DNA of 64,000 nt from Alloyangia pacifica (lineage in GTDB: Bacteria > Pseudomonadota > Alphaproteobacteria > Rhodobacterales > Rhodobacteraceae), in contig NZ_FOZW01000005.1 of the NCBI RefSeq assembly GCF_900116195.1, forward strand, positions 186,001 to 250,000, read 5' to 3'. Made by a program: the position numbers and the translations under genes. Within the stretch, counting starts at the first letter, position 1; every line of letters begins with the position of its first letter. Shown here in pieces: positions 17,284 to 26,250 of the stretch. Under the pieces are notes generated by a model. It ran no database searches. It was given only the letters and a program-made list of their open reading frames with translations, and was not told the DNA's origin.

Positions 17284-18309
17284 GCGGGCGCTGACCGTAT
17301 AGCTCGCCTCCAGCTGGGTCTGCAGCGTGGTCACGTTGCTCGCCGCCTCGTAGGCATCCACCCCATCAAGCTCAAGCAGGCGGGTCTTATAGAGGATCGC
17401 CCGATCGGCGATGCGCTCGTTCTGCGCCTCGAGCCGGGCGGCCACGGTCGACACCTGCGTCTCACTGTCCAGAAGCCCGGCGCTGCCTGCCGAGATCGCG
17501 CTCACCGCCGCATCGACCCACTTACTGTAGGCCTCGCTGTCGTCGATCGTCGCCGGATCGAGCGAAGCCAGCATGGACAGACCCTTCACCACCTGCCGGA
17601 AGGCCTCGTCATCGGCCTGCACGCCGTAGGCAACGCTGACGCCATCGCCCAGGTTGGCACGCGCCGGCGCGTTGCCCGTCGATCCGTTGTAGAAGAGCGA
17701 CTGGTAGTTGGTATCGGGATCGGCAGCGCTGTCGGAGAAGATGGCGTCGATCTCGGCGAGCGCGGCATCAACGTCCGCCACCGAGTTCAGCCCGCCGGAC
17801 AGCAGGGACTCGAAGACACCCTGCGGCGACAGCCCGCTGTCGGCCTGCGCTTCGGACCAAGTCTGCAGCACATTGCTGGTGTTCGACACCCCTGCGAACA
17901 GGGCGGTGCCGCCGTAGGACTGACCGGCCTGCCCGATGAAGGCCTCGAGCGCCGCCTTCGCGGCAACCTGAATGCCGGAGGCGGCATCGCTCGAATGACC
18001 GGCGTTAGAAATCGCCACGTCGAGCACGTCCTGCACCGACTCGCGCATCGCGCTCAGCGACGTGGTCATCATCTCGAGCCGCGACAGCACCAGCGAGTTG
18101 GTCGTCGCCTGGGCCTCGTCACGATCCAGCGTCGCGTTGAGGCTGAGCGCCTCGGTCGCGCCGAGACCGATCGACTTGTAAATGTCGGCCTTGTAGCCGG
18201 TCGAAAGCTCCTGCTCGGCTTCCGACAGCCGGGTCGAGAGCTCGGCGTTCTGGTTGCGGCGCAGCAGGCTCGAATAGAGCGTCGAAGGGCCTTTGCTGAG
18301 ATAAATCAT
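17251..18309 (-). CDS. flgL: Flagellar hook-associated protein 3 (FlgL)
   Basis: A 352-residue flagellin-like junction protein. The N-terminus (LLRRNQNAELSTRLSEAEQELSTGYKADIYKSIG) and C-terminus (EAASNVTTLQTQLEASYTVSARLSNLSFLNYM) have the paired D0/D1 helices typical of FlgL, and the gene directly follows flgK. FlgL joins the hook, through FlgK, to the filament. Chaperoning by the FlgN-like protein at 14482-14892 is expected. Its 3' end overlaps the convergent orphan regulator by 33 bases, so the two transcripts can form antisense pairs. Confidence 0.92.
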   Translation of the reverse strand: MIYLSKGPSTLYSSLLRRNQNAELSTRLSEAEQELSTGYKADIYKSIGLGATEALSLNATLDRDEAQATTNSLVLSRLEMMTTSLSAMRESVQDVLDVAISNAGHSSDAASGIQVAAKAALEAFIGQAGQSYGGTALFAGVSNTSNVLQTWSEAQADSGLSPQGVFESLLSGGLNSVADVDAALAEIDAIFSDSAADPDTNYQSLFYNGSTGNAPARANLGDGVSVAYGVQADDEAFRQVVKGLSMLASLDPATIDDSEAYSKWVDAAVSAISAGSAGLLDSETQVSTVAARLEAQNERIADRAILYKTRLLELDGVDAYEAASNVTTLQTQLEASYTVSARLSNLSFLNYM

Positions 18310-18322
18310 GTCGGGTTCCCGA

Positions 18323-19735
18323 TCAGAAGGATTCGAGCAGCGTGTCGAGCATGGACATGACCGTGGTCATGACCTGGGCATTCGCGGAATAGGCCTGTTC
18401 GATTGCGACGAGCTGCTGCAGCTCGTCGTCGACGTTGACGCCCATGAAGCCGAGCCGCGTCTCCTGCACCGTCATCGCCGCCGCGGCGGACGTTTCGGCG
18501 CTTGTCTCCGCCGTCGCGCGGGTGGTGTTCTGGCTGGCGATCAGCCCCGCCATGTAGTCCGAAAGCGTCGCGCTGTCGCCCAACCCGAGCGCGTTGTCGA
18601 AACTGGTCTTGGTCGCCATCGCTTCGACAAAGGCGTTGAGCTGCGTGGCATCGTTGCTAGAGCCCTCGACCGTCGCGGACATGCCGTCGCGCAGCCGCCA
18701 GACCGCCCCGCCCTCTTCAGGCACCACGGCGCTGTTGACACTGATCCGCCCTGCAAGCCCGGCAGCAACCGGATCGGTCAGGGCCGCACCGGCATCGGTG
18801 AACAGTCCCGGCTCCCCGGCGGCCAGCGAGGCGTCAGCCTCTTCGAAGACACTCACCAGCGCGCGCGCCACCTCGTCGAGCTGTGCGCTCATCTCGGGGA
18901 TCGTGTCGTTGTAGAGTGTGACCTGGCCTGCCAGCGACCCCTCGGCGATGCCGCGGGTCCCGGCGACGCCGGGCGTGATGTCGATGCCTCCGGCGCTGAG
19001 CACGCCGGTCTGCGCGTCAAAGCTGATGGTCTCGGCGGTCTCGCCGAGCAGCAGCGCGGTGCCGCCGGTGGTGTAGATTTCCATCCGCCCCTTGGAATCG
19101 GTGCGCATGGTGAAGTCCATCTTCTCGGCAAGGCTGTCGAGCTTGGCAGTGATCTCGTCGCCGAGCGCCAGTTTTTGGCTCTCGCTCAGCTTGCCGCTGG
19201 CGAGCTGCTCGTTCATCTCGGCCAGATCCGCCAGATCGCTGTTGATGCTGGAGATATCGTTCTGCGCCGAGGCAAGCGCCTGCTCCCGCGCGTCGATCAG
19301 CGAGTTGGAGGCGGCGTTCAGCGACTGCGTCAGCTCCTGCGCATCGGTCAGGGCAGCTCGCTGCAGCGCGCTGTCCGCCGGGCTCGCCGCCATCAACCCC
19401 AGAGCGTTCTGGAAGTCTGTCAGCTGGGTCAGCATCGTGACGTCGGATTCGGTGTCGCCGAGCTGCGAGGTATAGAGCGACAGGCCGGTGGCGATCGCAT
19501 CCTGCGTGGCGGTGCGCGAGACCTCGAGCCGGTACATGCTGTCGAGCGAGCTGTTCACCGCCTGGGTGATCTCGCTGATCGTCACACCGCCGGTGCTGCC
19601 GGTCACGATCGTCGGATCGCGCCGGGCATAGGAGGCGTTGTTCGCATTGGCGATGTTGTTCGAGGTCGTCTGCGCCCAGCGGGAGGTCACGCTCATCCCG
19701 CTGCGTGCCGCGTTGAGGGCCGCGGAAAGGCTCAT
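18323..19735 (-). CDS. flgK: Flagellar hook-associated protein 1 (FlgK)
   Basis: A 470-residue protein with the N-terminal rod/hook motif SRWAQTTSNNIANANNASYARR and the C-terminal LGFMGVNVDDELQQLVAIEQAYSANAQVMTTVMSMLDTLLE, the FlgK pattern. It is the first hook-filament junction protein. It lies between flgE and flgL, 13 bases before flgL, in the order flgE-flgK-flgL usual for alphaproteobacteria. It is somewhat shorter than enteric FlgK (about 547 residues), which is common in this group. Confidence 0.94.
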   Translation of the reverse strand: MSLSAALNAARSGMSVTSRWAQTTSNNIANANNASYARRDPTIVTGSTGGVTISEITQAVNSSLDSMYRLEVSRTATQDAIATGLSLYTSQLGDTESDVTMLTQLTDFQNALGLMAASPADSALQRAALTDAQELTQSLNAASNSLIDAREQALASAQNDISSINSDLADLAEMNEQLASGKLSESQKLALGDEITAKLDSLAEKMDFTMRTDSKGRMEIYTTGGTALLLGETAETISFDAQTGVLSAGGIDITPGVAGTRGIAEGSLAGQVTLYNDTIPEMSAQLDEVARALVSVFEEADASLAAGEPGLFTDAGAALTDPVAAGLAGRISVNSAVVPEEGGAVWRLRDGMSATVEGSSNDATQLNAFVEAMATKTSFDNALGLGDSATLSDYMAGLIASQNTTRATAETSAETSAAAAMTVQETRLGFMGVNVDDELQQLVAIEQAYSANAQVMTTVMSMLDTLLESF

Positions 19736-19784
19736 GGTGCGATCCTAACTTGCAAGTCGGTCACCCGGATCTGTTGCCGGACGA

Positions 19785-21086
19785 TCAGCGCTTGAGATTG
19801 ACGGTTTCGCTCAGCATCTCGTCCGCGGTGGTGATGATCTTCGCGTTCGAGGAGTAGGCGCGCTGACGCTGGATGAGGCTGGTGAGCTCCTGCGCGATGT
19901 CGACGTTGGAGCCCTCGATGCCGCCCGAGGTGAGCGAGCCGGTTTCGCCGGTGCCCGGCGCACCGAGGTAGAAGGCGCCGGATTCGCCCGACACCTGGAA
20001 GGTCGAGTTGTTCGAGGTCGCCAGCCCGTTGGCATTGGCGAAGGTCGCCAGCGGCACCGAGTAGAGTACCTTGCGCGTGCCGTTGTCGAAGACCCCCCAG
20101 ACGTCGCCCGCCTCGTCGAATTCCACGCTGGTCAGCAGACCGCTCTCGCTGCCGTCGGCGTCGACGTTCATCGGGGTATAATCGCCGGAGAACTGGGTCA
20201 GGCCGTCGAAGGTTCCGGGCGCGCCCAGCGACATGGTCAGCGTCTGCGGCGTGGTGCCGTTGTTGACCGTCAGGGTCATCTCGCCTGTCGCCGTGTCGAA
20301 GGCGAACCCGGCCGGCGCCGTGGCCAGCGAGGTCACGCCCGAGTAGCTTGCCGGCGAACCCGCGTTCGCGCCGCTGTTGTTGAAGGTCATCGTCACCGTG
20401 CCGTAGTCGCCGTCCGGGCCGGAGATGGTGACATCCCAGGTATCGTCGAGCGTGGAGGGCTGGAACGAGAGGGTCAGGCGCTCCGCCTCGCCGAGCGCAT
20501 TGTAGAACTCGACAGAAGTTGTGAAGGCGTTGCCCGGCTCGGCGAGGCCGGTCTCCTGCGATGGCAGGGTGCCGCTGATGCCGACAGTGCTGGTGGCCGA
20601 GCCGTTGATCGACTGACTGGCGACGTTGATCGGCACGAGGTCAGAGAAACTCGAGCGGTCGACCGCGCCGAGCTCGCCGGTGGCATCGTAGGCGAAGCCC
20701 ATCAGGTAGAGCCCCGCACCATTGACCAGGTTGCCATCCTCGTCCGGCGCAAAACTGCCGTCCCGGGTGAACATGTTGCCAGTGGTGTAGCCAGCATCGA
20801 TGTTCGAATTCACCACGAAGAAGCCACTGCCGTTGATCGTCAGGTTCGAGGCGACCGAGGTCTCCTGGAAGGTACCTTCGGTGGTGTTGGAGTGGGTGAT
20901 GGTCGTCGCGACCCCGGCCGAGGTGCTGCCAGTGGCCGCGGTCGAACCCGAGGTGATCATCTGCGCAAAGCTGCGGCGATACCCGGTGGTATCCGCGTTT
21001 GCGATGTTGTTTGAAATGCGTTCAACCGCATTCGAGTTTGCAGTGAGGCCGCTAACCCCGGCCGCCATCGCGCTGGAAATGCTCAT
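19785..21086 (-). CDS. flgE: Flagellar hook protein FlgE
   Basis: A 433-residue hook subunit. The N-terminus MAAGVSGLTANSNAVERISNNIANADTTGYRRSFAQMI and the C-terminus GGIEGSNVDIAQELTSLIQRQRAYSSNAKIITTADEMLSETVNL are the flagellar rod/hook family termini. The Gly/Ser/Thr-rich middle forms the outer hook domains. It heads the minus-strand operon flgE-flgK-flgL. The 147-base gap upstream carries CTTG direct repeats 10 bases apart, so it likely has its own promoter. Confidence 0.95.
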   Translation of the reverse strand: MSISSAMAAGVSGLTANSNAVERISNNIANADTTGYRRSFAQMITSGSTAATGSTSAGVATTITHSNTTEGTFQETSVASNLTINGSGFFVVNSNIDAGYTTGNMFTRDGSFAPDEDGNLVNGAGLYLMGFAYDATGELGAVDRSSFSDLVPINVASQSINGSATSTVGISGTLPSQETGLAEPGNAFTTSVEFYNALGEAERLTLSFQPSTLDDTWDVTISGPDGDYGTVTMTFNNSGANAGSPASYSGVTSLATAPAGFAFDTATGEMTLTVNNGTTPQTLTMSLGAPGTFDGLTQFSGDYTPMNVDADGSESGLLTSVEFDEAGDVWGVFDNGTRKVLYSVPLATFANANGLATSNNSTFQVSGESGAFYLGAPGTGETGSLTSGGIEGSNVDIAQELTSLIQRQRAYSSNAKIITTADEMLSETVNLKR

Positions 21087-21174
21087 GTCCGTCTCGCCCT
21101 ATTGGTCGCAGTTGAACCGTTTCTGACTGATCACTTAGGCAAACCAGGTTTCACCATGGTTAAATTTGCCTTTA

Positions 21175-21220
21175 CTTGTACTAATTTCAGCGATTCCGCG
21201 CTGAACCTTGCCTGATCTTG
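21175..21220. promoter_or_regulatory. CTTG repeat cluster upstream of flgE
   Basis: Within the gap 21087-21233, CTTG occurs at 21175, 21207 and 21217 on the plus strand. The last two form CCTTG-N5-TCTTG with 10-base spacing; the first lies 32 bases away. The 10+32 pattern also appears, mirrored, upstream of motA (37833, 37843, 37875). Direct repeats one helical turn apart suit an OmpR-type dimer. Operator function is inferred. Confidence 0.4.
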
Positions 21221-21233
21221 TGGCGCGCACCGC

Positions 21234-23090
21234 TCAATTGAGCCGCCCCACGTCCGGCAGGCTGTCGAGGGTTTCCTGCGCCTTCTCGATCCGCGCCCGC
21301 GCGGTCTCCTCGCGCAGGGGCAGCAGCGCGGGCGCTTCCGAGGTCAGGCCCCGCGCGATCTCGGCCCAGCCCGGCAGCTCCGTCAGGCTTGGGAATTCCC
21401 CCGCCAGCTCGGCGGCACGGGAATCCGCTCCGCTGCGGTGCGCAGCAAGCAGGTAGCGGATCGCATCCGGCAGGCGCATCTCGGCACCCTCGCGGGCGTG
21501 CAGCTGACTATAGGCCGCCGCCGCCGGGGCCCATTCGCCGCGCTCGAAACGCGCCAGCGCGCGCAGCCGCAGGATCTGGGTCGTCTCCTCCCCTTCCTCC
21601 GCGCCCTGCCCCTCGGCCAGCAACTCTGCGGTCTGGCCGGTTTCATCGAAGTAGCGGGCCGAAACCAGATCGAAGCGCCGCTTCAACTCCGGATCCGCCA
21701 GGGAGATCGGCTGCAGCAGCAGCGCCCCCAGGGCCATGAACTGGCCGCCCGCCAGCAGGGTCTCGGCTTCCTTCACCTTGAGGCGCGACAATTGCCCCTC
21801 TTCCGCGGTGGTGATGCCCAGATCCTGCGCCGCCGTAAGGTAATCGTGAGTGGTGGCATATTCTTCGGCGGCAACCTTGGTGGCACCAGCCTTGCGGAAC
21901 GTGTCGGCAAACAGCTCCGAGGCCAGCGCGAAACTCTGCGAGAAGCGGAAATAGCGCGAGATGCGCTGGTGATCCGCCATGAACCGCGCGAGGGAAATCT
22001 CCCCCTCGGCCCCCTTGCGGTAGAGATCTTCGATCAAAGCCCGCGCCTTCTGCTGCGCGACGGTCGCCTGCTCGGTCCCGGAGCGGCGGGTGATCAGCAA
22101 ACCGTAGGTCTCGATCGCATCGACCTTGCGCCCGGCGATGACCTGCAGCGACGCAAGCTCGTCCAGCACATCGCCCGCCGAGTCATCTCCACGCCACATC
22201 TCGGCCTCGAGCTTCAGCAGGCGGATCGCGTCGGACGTCGACAGGGCATCGCGGGTCAGGCCGAGCGTAACCAGCGCCCGGCGCGCGCGGTGCGCCCAGA
22301 TATCGCGCCCATCCATAACCCGGACATAGCTGTCGAAGGCGGCAAGCGGCTCGTTCACGGCCTCCGCGACCTGACCAAGCAGGAAGTGGTAGGCCCCGCC
22401 ATCGCGCAACTCCGGATAATCCTCGAATGAGGCCGCGATGTCCCGCGCCAGCTGCCATTGCCCGGTGTCGATGGCACATTCCAGAAAGCCCGGCAGCACC
22501 CTCACCCGCACCGGCGCGGGAAAGCGGGACAGGCGCTGCACGGCCTCGTCCAGCAGCGTGCGCGCATCGACGCAACTGCCGTCGTGAATATGCGACATGG
22601 CGAGGAAGAGCGGCTGATCCGGCCATTCCGCGTGCGCCGGGTCGAGCAGCGCCTCCGCCCGAAGGGTGAGCGGCCGCTCGCGCACGTCAATGAGGCCGAG
22701 CGCCAATTCGAAGGCCTGCGCTCGCAGCCGGTGCGCCAATGGCAGCCCGTCGCTATCGACGGCCCCGAGCACGGACAGCCCTTCCGGAGCCATGGCATGC
22801 GCGAAGAAGAATTCGGCGAGATCGGTCAGCGCCCGCGCCTGGTCGGGCTGGCGGTCTCCGGCGGCGATCACCGCCTCCATCCGCGCGGCGCGCTCCTCGA
22901 GAAAGGGGCGCTCGGGCCGCGGTCCGAGATAGAGCGCCGGCGGATCGATGACCCGCGGCTCCGACAGCGCCGCAGGGGTGACCTGGGCAAAGTGCTGCGG
23001 CCCCGCGCGCTCGGCGAGGGCCGGGCAGGCGCAGAGCAGCAGCGCCAAAACCGCTGCTTGCCTTCCCGCGAATGCACAAGAATAGACCAC
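21234..23090 (-). CDS. Large secreted TPR-like flagellar-cluster protein (possible MotC counterpart)
   Basis: A 618-residue protein with an N-terminal hydrophobic export signal (VLALLLCACPALAERA) and then helical repeats of TPR/SEL type throughout, with no other membrane segments, so it should be periplasmic. I do not recognise the family with certainty. It lies between flgE and flgF, in the region where a MotC-type periplasmic motility protein would be expected, and a MotE chaperone is encoded at 4345-4998. Rhizobial MotC is shorter (about 430 residues), so this may be an enlarged analogue. The start is the GTG at 23090; in-frame ATGs just upstream are cut off by a stop. A cysteine near residue 22 could be a lipid-attachment site but the box is poor. 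Confidence 0.6.
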   Translation of the reverse strand: MVYSCAFAGRQAAVLALLLCACPALAERAGPQHFAQVTPAALSEPRVIDPPALYLGPRPERPFLEERAARMEAVIAAGDRQPDQARALTDLAEFFFAHAMAPEGLSVLGAVDSDGLPLAHRLRAQAFELALGLIDVRERPLTLRAEALLDPAHAEWPDQPLFLAMSHIHDGSCVDARTLLDEAVQRLSRFPAPVRVRVLPGFLECAIDTGQWQLARDIAASFEDYPELRDGGAYHFLLGQVAEAVNEPLAAFDSYVRVMDGRDIWAHRARRALVTLGLTRDALSTSDAIRLLKLEAEMWRGDDSAGDVLDELASLQVIAGRKVDAIETYGLLITRRSGTEQATVAQQKARALIEDLYRKGAEGEISLARFMADHQRISRYFRFSQSFALASELFADTFRKAGATKVAAEEYATTHDYLTAAQDLGITTAEEGQLSRLKVKEAETLLAGGQFMALGALLLQPISLADPELKRRFDLVSARYFDETGQTAELLAEGQGAEEGEETTQILRLRALARFERGEWAPAAAAYSQLHAREGAEMRLPDAIRYLLAAHRSGADSRAAELAGEFPSLTELPGWAEIARGLTSEAPALLPLREETARARIEKAQETLDSLPDVGRLN

Positions 23091-23192
23091 CGCTTACGCT
23101 CGCTTCATCATCATTATGCTTGCGTTATCTTAGCAAAACCCGCATCATCATCAAGAAAAGAATGATCGAGCAAATATTAATGGACCGTTTGC
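23091..23192. promoter_or_regulatory. Divergent promoter gap between the TPR protein and flgF
   Basis: A 102-base AT-rich gap. CTTG occurs at 23119, and CAAGAA at 23152-23157 lies 36 bases before the flgF start. A further CAAGAA at 23077-23082 falls in the first codons of the TPR gene as annotated. These match the cluster-wide TTCTTG word. No clear sigma promoter boxes were identified. Confidence 0.35.
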
Positions 23193-23939
23193 ATGGATAA
23201 TTCGATATACGTCGCGCTTTCCCGACTGACCGCCCTTGAGCGTCAGATCGATGTGACGTCGAACAATATCGCCAATGCCAACTCCACCGGCTACAAGGCC
23301 GAGCGCGTCCTGTTCGAGACCTATCTTCAAAAGGACGACGCCGCCCTCGCTGGCGAAGGCACGAACTACGTTCTCGACCGGGGCTCCTACGTCGACAACA
23401 GCTCGGGCGCGATCATGCCCACGGGCAATGCGCTCGACATCGCGGTGAGCGGTGACGGCTGGCTCGCCTATCAGACCGCCGACGGGCGCACCGCCTTCGG
23501 ACGCGACGGCGGCTTCGTGCTCGATGTCGAGGGCCGGGTGATCACCTCCAGCGGCGCACAGGTGCTCGATGCGGGCGGCGCACCCATGGTGCTGCCGCCG
23601 GAGCAGGCTTCCACCGCCAGCATCTCCACCGACGGGGTAATCACCGATGCCGAAGGTGCGGTACTTGGCCAGATCGGCATCTTCACCCTGCCCGACCGCC
23701 AGAGCCTCGGACGTTCCGGCGGCGGCATGTTTGTGCCGCAGGAAGGAAATGCCCAGCTGGCGCCCGATGAGTCCGGCACCCAGATCATCCAGGGCGCCGT
23801 CGAGATGAGCAACGTGCAGGCCGTCACCGAGGTCACCCGCCTGATGGAAATCCAGCAGGCCTACCAGCAATCGCTGAACCTCGTGCAATCCGATGACGAG
23901 CTGAAAAAGGAAATGCTGAACCGGATCCGGAACAGCTGA
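23193..23939 (+). CDS. flgF: Flagellar proximal rod protein FlgF
   Basis: A 248-residue rod protein: N-terminus MDNSIYVALSRLTALERQIDVTSNNIANANSTGYKAERVLFETYL, central ALDIAVSGDGWLAYQTADGRTAFGRDGGF and C-terminus GAVEMSNVQAVTEVTRLMEIQQAYQQSLNLV. These are FlgF features, including the DIAVSGDGW variant of the rod motif. It heads the plus-strand operon flgF-flgG-flgA-flgH-fliL2, 13 bases before flgG. The other proximal rod genes (flgB, flgC) and fliE are not in the window. Confidence 0.94.
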   Translation: MDNSIYVALSRLTALERQIDVTSNNIANANSTGYKAERVLFETYLQKDDAALAGEGTNYVLDRGSYVDNSSGAIMPTGNALDIAVSGDGWLAYQTADGRTAFGRDGGFVLDVEGRVITSSGAQVLDAGGAPMVLPPEQASTASISTDGVITDAEGAVLGQIGIFTLPDRQSLGRSGGGMFVPQEGNAQLAPDESGTQIIQGAVEMSNVQAVTEVTRLMEIQQAYQQSLNLVQSDDELKKEMLNRIRNS

Positions 23940-23952
23940 GGAAGGGACGACC

Positions 23953-24738
23953 ATGAAGGCACTCGGAATCGCCGCTACCGGCATGATGGCGCAGCAGACC
24001 AACGTCGACGTCATCTCCAACAACATCGCCAACGCCAACACCACGGGCTTCAAGGCCTCGCGGGCGAGCTTCACCGACCTCATCTACGAGAACATCACCC
24101 GCGAGGGCGCGGTGACCGCCGAAGAGGGCAACACGCGCCCCACCGGCCTCGATATCGGCCTCGGCGTGCGCACCGCGGGCACCGTGCGGCTCAACACCCA
24201 GGGCGGGCTGGCGCAGACCGAGAACCAGCTCGACATGGCCATCGACGGCCGCGGCTATTTCACCGTCAACATGCCCGACGGCACCCAGGCCTTCACCCGC
24301 GACGGCTCGTTCCGCCTGTCGGCCGAGGGCCAGATCGTCAACGAACAGGGTTTCGAGATCGACCCCGGCATTGTCTTGCCGGACGACACCGTGTCCGTCT
24401 CGATCAGCGAAACCGGCATCGTCAGCGCCTATGTGGGCAACGACACCACCCCGGTCGAAGTCGGCCAGCTGACGCTGACCACCTTCGTCAATGACGCCGG
24501 CATGCGCCCGATGGGCAACAACCTGCTGCAGGCGACCGTGGCCTCCGGCGACCCGATCCCGGCGGTTCCCGGCGACGAGGGCGTCGGCATCCTGCGCCAG
24601 GGCTATCTCGAGAGCTCCAACGTCGACATCATCCGGCAGATCACCGACCTCATCCAGGCGCAGCGCGCCTACGAGATGAACTCGAAGGCGATCGAGACCG
24701 CCGACCAGATGATGTCCGCCGCCAACCAGATCCGCTGA
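23953..24738 (+). CDS. flgG: Flagellar distal rod protein FlgG
   Basis: A 261-residue protein of exactly the usual FlgG length: MKALGIAATGMMAQQTNVDVISNNIANANTTGFKASRASFTDLIYENI, QLDMAIDGRGYFTVNMPDGTQAFTRDGSF, and the C-terminal QGYLESSNVDIIRQITDLIQAQRAYEMNSKAIETADQMM. It forms the distal rod that passes through the P and L rings. A good ribosome site (GAGGAAGGGA) precedes the start. flgA starts four bases after its stop. Confidence 0.96.
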   Translation: MKALGIAATGMMAQQTNVDVISNNIANANTTGFKASRASFTDLIYENITREGAVTAEEGNTRPTGLDIGLGVRTAGTVRLNTQGGLAQTENQLDMAIDGRGYFTVNMPDGTQAFTRDGSFRLSAEGQIVNEQGFEIDPGIVLPDDTVSVSISETGIVSAYVGNDTTPVEVGQLTLTTFVNDAGMRPMGNNLLQATVASGDPIPAVPGDEGVGILRQGYLESSNVDIIRQITDLIQAQRAYEMNSKAIETADQMMSAANQIR

Positions 24739-24742
24739 CCCC

Positions 24743-25402
24743 ATGCACCGCCTCGCTGCCCTTCTCTCGCTGCTGATGCTGGCGCCGCTCGCGGCACCGG
24801 CGGAAACCCCGGACGTGCTCATCGAGGAACAGGCCCGGATGAGCTGGGCGGAAGCGTTGCCCGCCGAGGCGGATCTGCGCGTGCGCTTCAAGGGCGCGCA
24901 GATCAAGGACGCCGAGACAATCTCGGCCTTCTGGATGGACCGCGACAGCGGCCAGTTCCTTGCCAATGCGGTCACCGCGGAGGGCGTAACCCACAGGCTG
25001 CAGGGCTTCATCATCGCGACCCGCAGCCTCCCGGTGCCCACCCGCCGGCTTATGCCCGGCGAAGTGATCGGCACCGCCGACATCAAGCTTGTCGACATGC
25101 CGCTCAGCCGGGTCGGTGCCTTCACCGTGCTCGACGCCGAGAAGCTTGACGGCATGCAGGTCCGCCGCATGCTGTCGCAGGGCCGCCCGGTGATGACCCA
25201 ATCGGTGATGGAGCCGCTGGTCGTCGGCCGCGGCGACAAGGTGAACATTCTCTACGACGATGGCCGTCTGGTGGTGACCGCCCCGGGCCGCGCGCTTACC
25301 GATGCCCACCGAGGGCAGGAAATCCGCATCGTCAATCTCGTCAGCAATACCCCGCTCGTCGCCGTCGCGCGCGCGGAAGGACTCGTGGAGGTGATCCGAT
25401 GA
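24743..25402 (+). CDS. flgA: P-ring assembly chaperone FlgA
   Basis: A 219-residue secreted protein with a signal peptide (LAALLSLLMLAPLAAPA) and a C-terminal SAF-type domain (VPTRRLMPGEVIGTADIKLVDMPLSRV... VVGRGDKVNILYDDGRLVVTAPGRALTDAHRGQEIRIVNLVSNTPLVA). FlgA helps FlgI assemble into the P ring in the periplasm. It sits between flgG and flgH and shares an ATGA overlap with flgH. Confidence 0.92.
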   Translation: MHRLAALLSLLMLAPLAAPAETPDVLIEEQARMSWAEALPAEADLRVRFKGAQIKDAETISAFWMDRDSGQFLANAVTAEGVTHRLQGFIIATRSLPVPTRRLMPGEVIGTADIKLVDMPLSRVGAFTVLDAEKLDGMQVRRMLSQGRPVMTQSVMEPLVVGRGDKVNILYDDGRLVVTAPGRALTDAHRGQEIRIVNLVSNTPLVAVARAEGLVEVIR

Positions 25403-26163
25403 CCCCGCTCCGCCAAGGCCTGATGGCCGTCTCCGCCCTCGCGTTGCTCGCAGGCTGCAGCACGCCGGTCTTCGACCGCGACCCCGAGGTGAGCCGAGTC
25501 GGGCTTGACCCGCAGACCCTCGCCGAGGCCCGCAGCGTCAACATCCCGATGCCTCCGCCCAAGCCGGACCGCATCCCCTACCGGGCCGAGGGGGCGTCGC
25601 TCTGGGAGCGCGGTTCGTCGGGCTTCTTCGGCGACCAGCGCGCGACGCAGATCGGCGACATCCTGACCATCCTCGTCGAGATCGAGGACGAGGCATCGCT
25701 CAGCAACGAATCCGACCGCAGCCGCAGCGGCAACTCGAGCCTCGGGTTCCCCAGCTTCTTTGGCTACGGCACCCAGATCGACAAGATCCTGCCCGGCGTC
25801 GGGCCAGAGGACCTGCCGACGGGGGACAACATCGTCGACATCACCTCGCAGACCGGCGCCTCAGGCTCGGGCTCCATCGACCGCGAAGAGAGCATCTCTT
25901 TGCGCATGGCGGCACTCGTCGTGCAGGAGCTGCCGAACGGCAACTTCGTCGTCGCCGGCCGGCAGGAGGTCAAGGTCAACGAGGAGCTGCGCGAGCTGCG
26001 TGTCACCGGGATCATCCGGCCGCAGGACATCGACCGCACCAACGCCATCCCCTACGACAAGATCGCCGAGGCGCGCATTTCCTACGGCGGGCGCGGGTCG
26101 GTCAGCCGCCAGCAGACGCGCGGCTACGGCGAAGATGTCATGGACGTTATTTTGCCTTATTGA
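25399..26163 (+). CDS. flgH: Flagellar L-ring lipoprotein FlgH
   Basis: A 254-residue outer-membrane lipoprotein. The signal ends in a lipobox LLAGC with Cys20. The FlgH signature follows: SLWERGSSGFFGDQRATQIGDILTILVEIEDEASLSNESDRSR, ALVVQELPNGNFVVAGRQEVKVNEELRELRVTGIIRPQDI and NAIPYDKIAEARISYGGRG. It forms the L ring around the rod at the outer membrane. It overlaps flgA by four bases. Confidence 0.95.
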   Translation: MTPLRQGLMAVSALALLAGCSTPVFDRDPEVSRVGLDPQTLAEARSVNIPMPPPKPDRIPYRAEGASLWERGSSGFFGDQRATQIGDILTILVEIEDEASLSNESDRSRSGNSSLGFPSFFGYGTQIDKILPGVGPEDLPTGDNIVDITSQTGASGSGSIDREESISLRMAALVVQELPNGNFVVAGRQEVKVNEELRELRVTGIIRPQDIDRTNAIPYDKIAEARISYGGRGSVSRQQTRGYGEDVMDVILPY

Positions 26164-26250
26164 GCCGAATAACGCCTAGATTTGAAGAAACATTCGCCCG
26201 AATCACAAGGCATTAGAGATCCTGACGGAAAAGAAACCGCGGGATACGTT

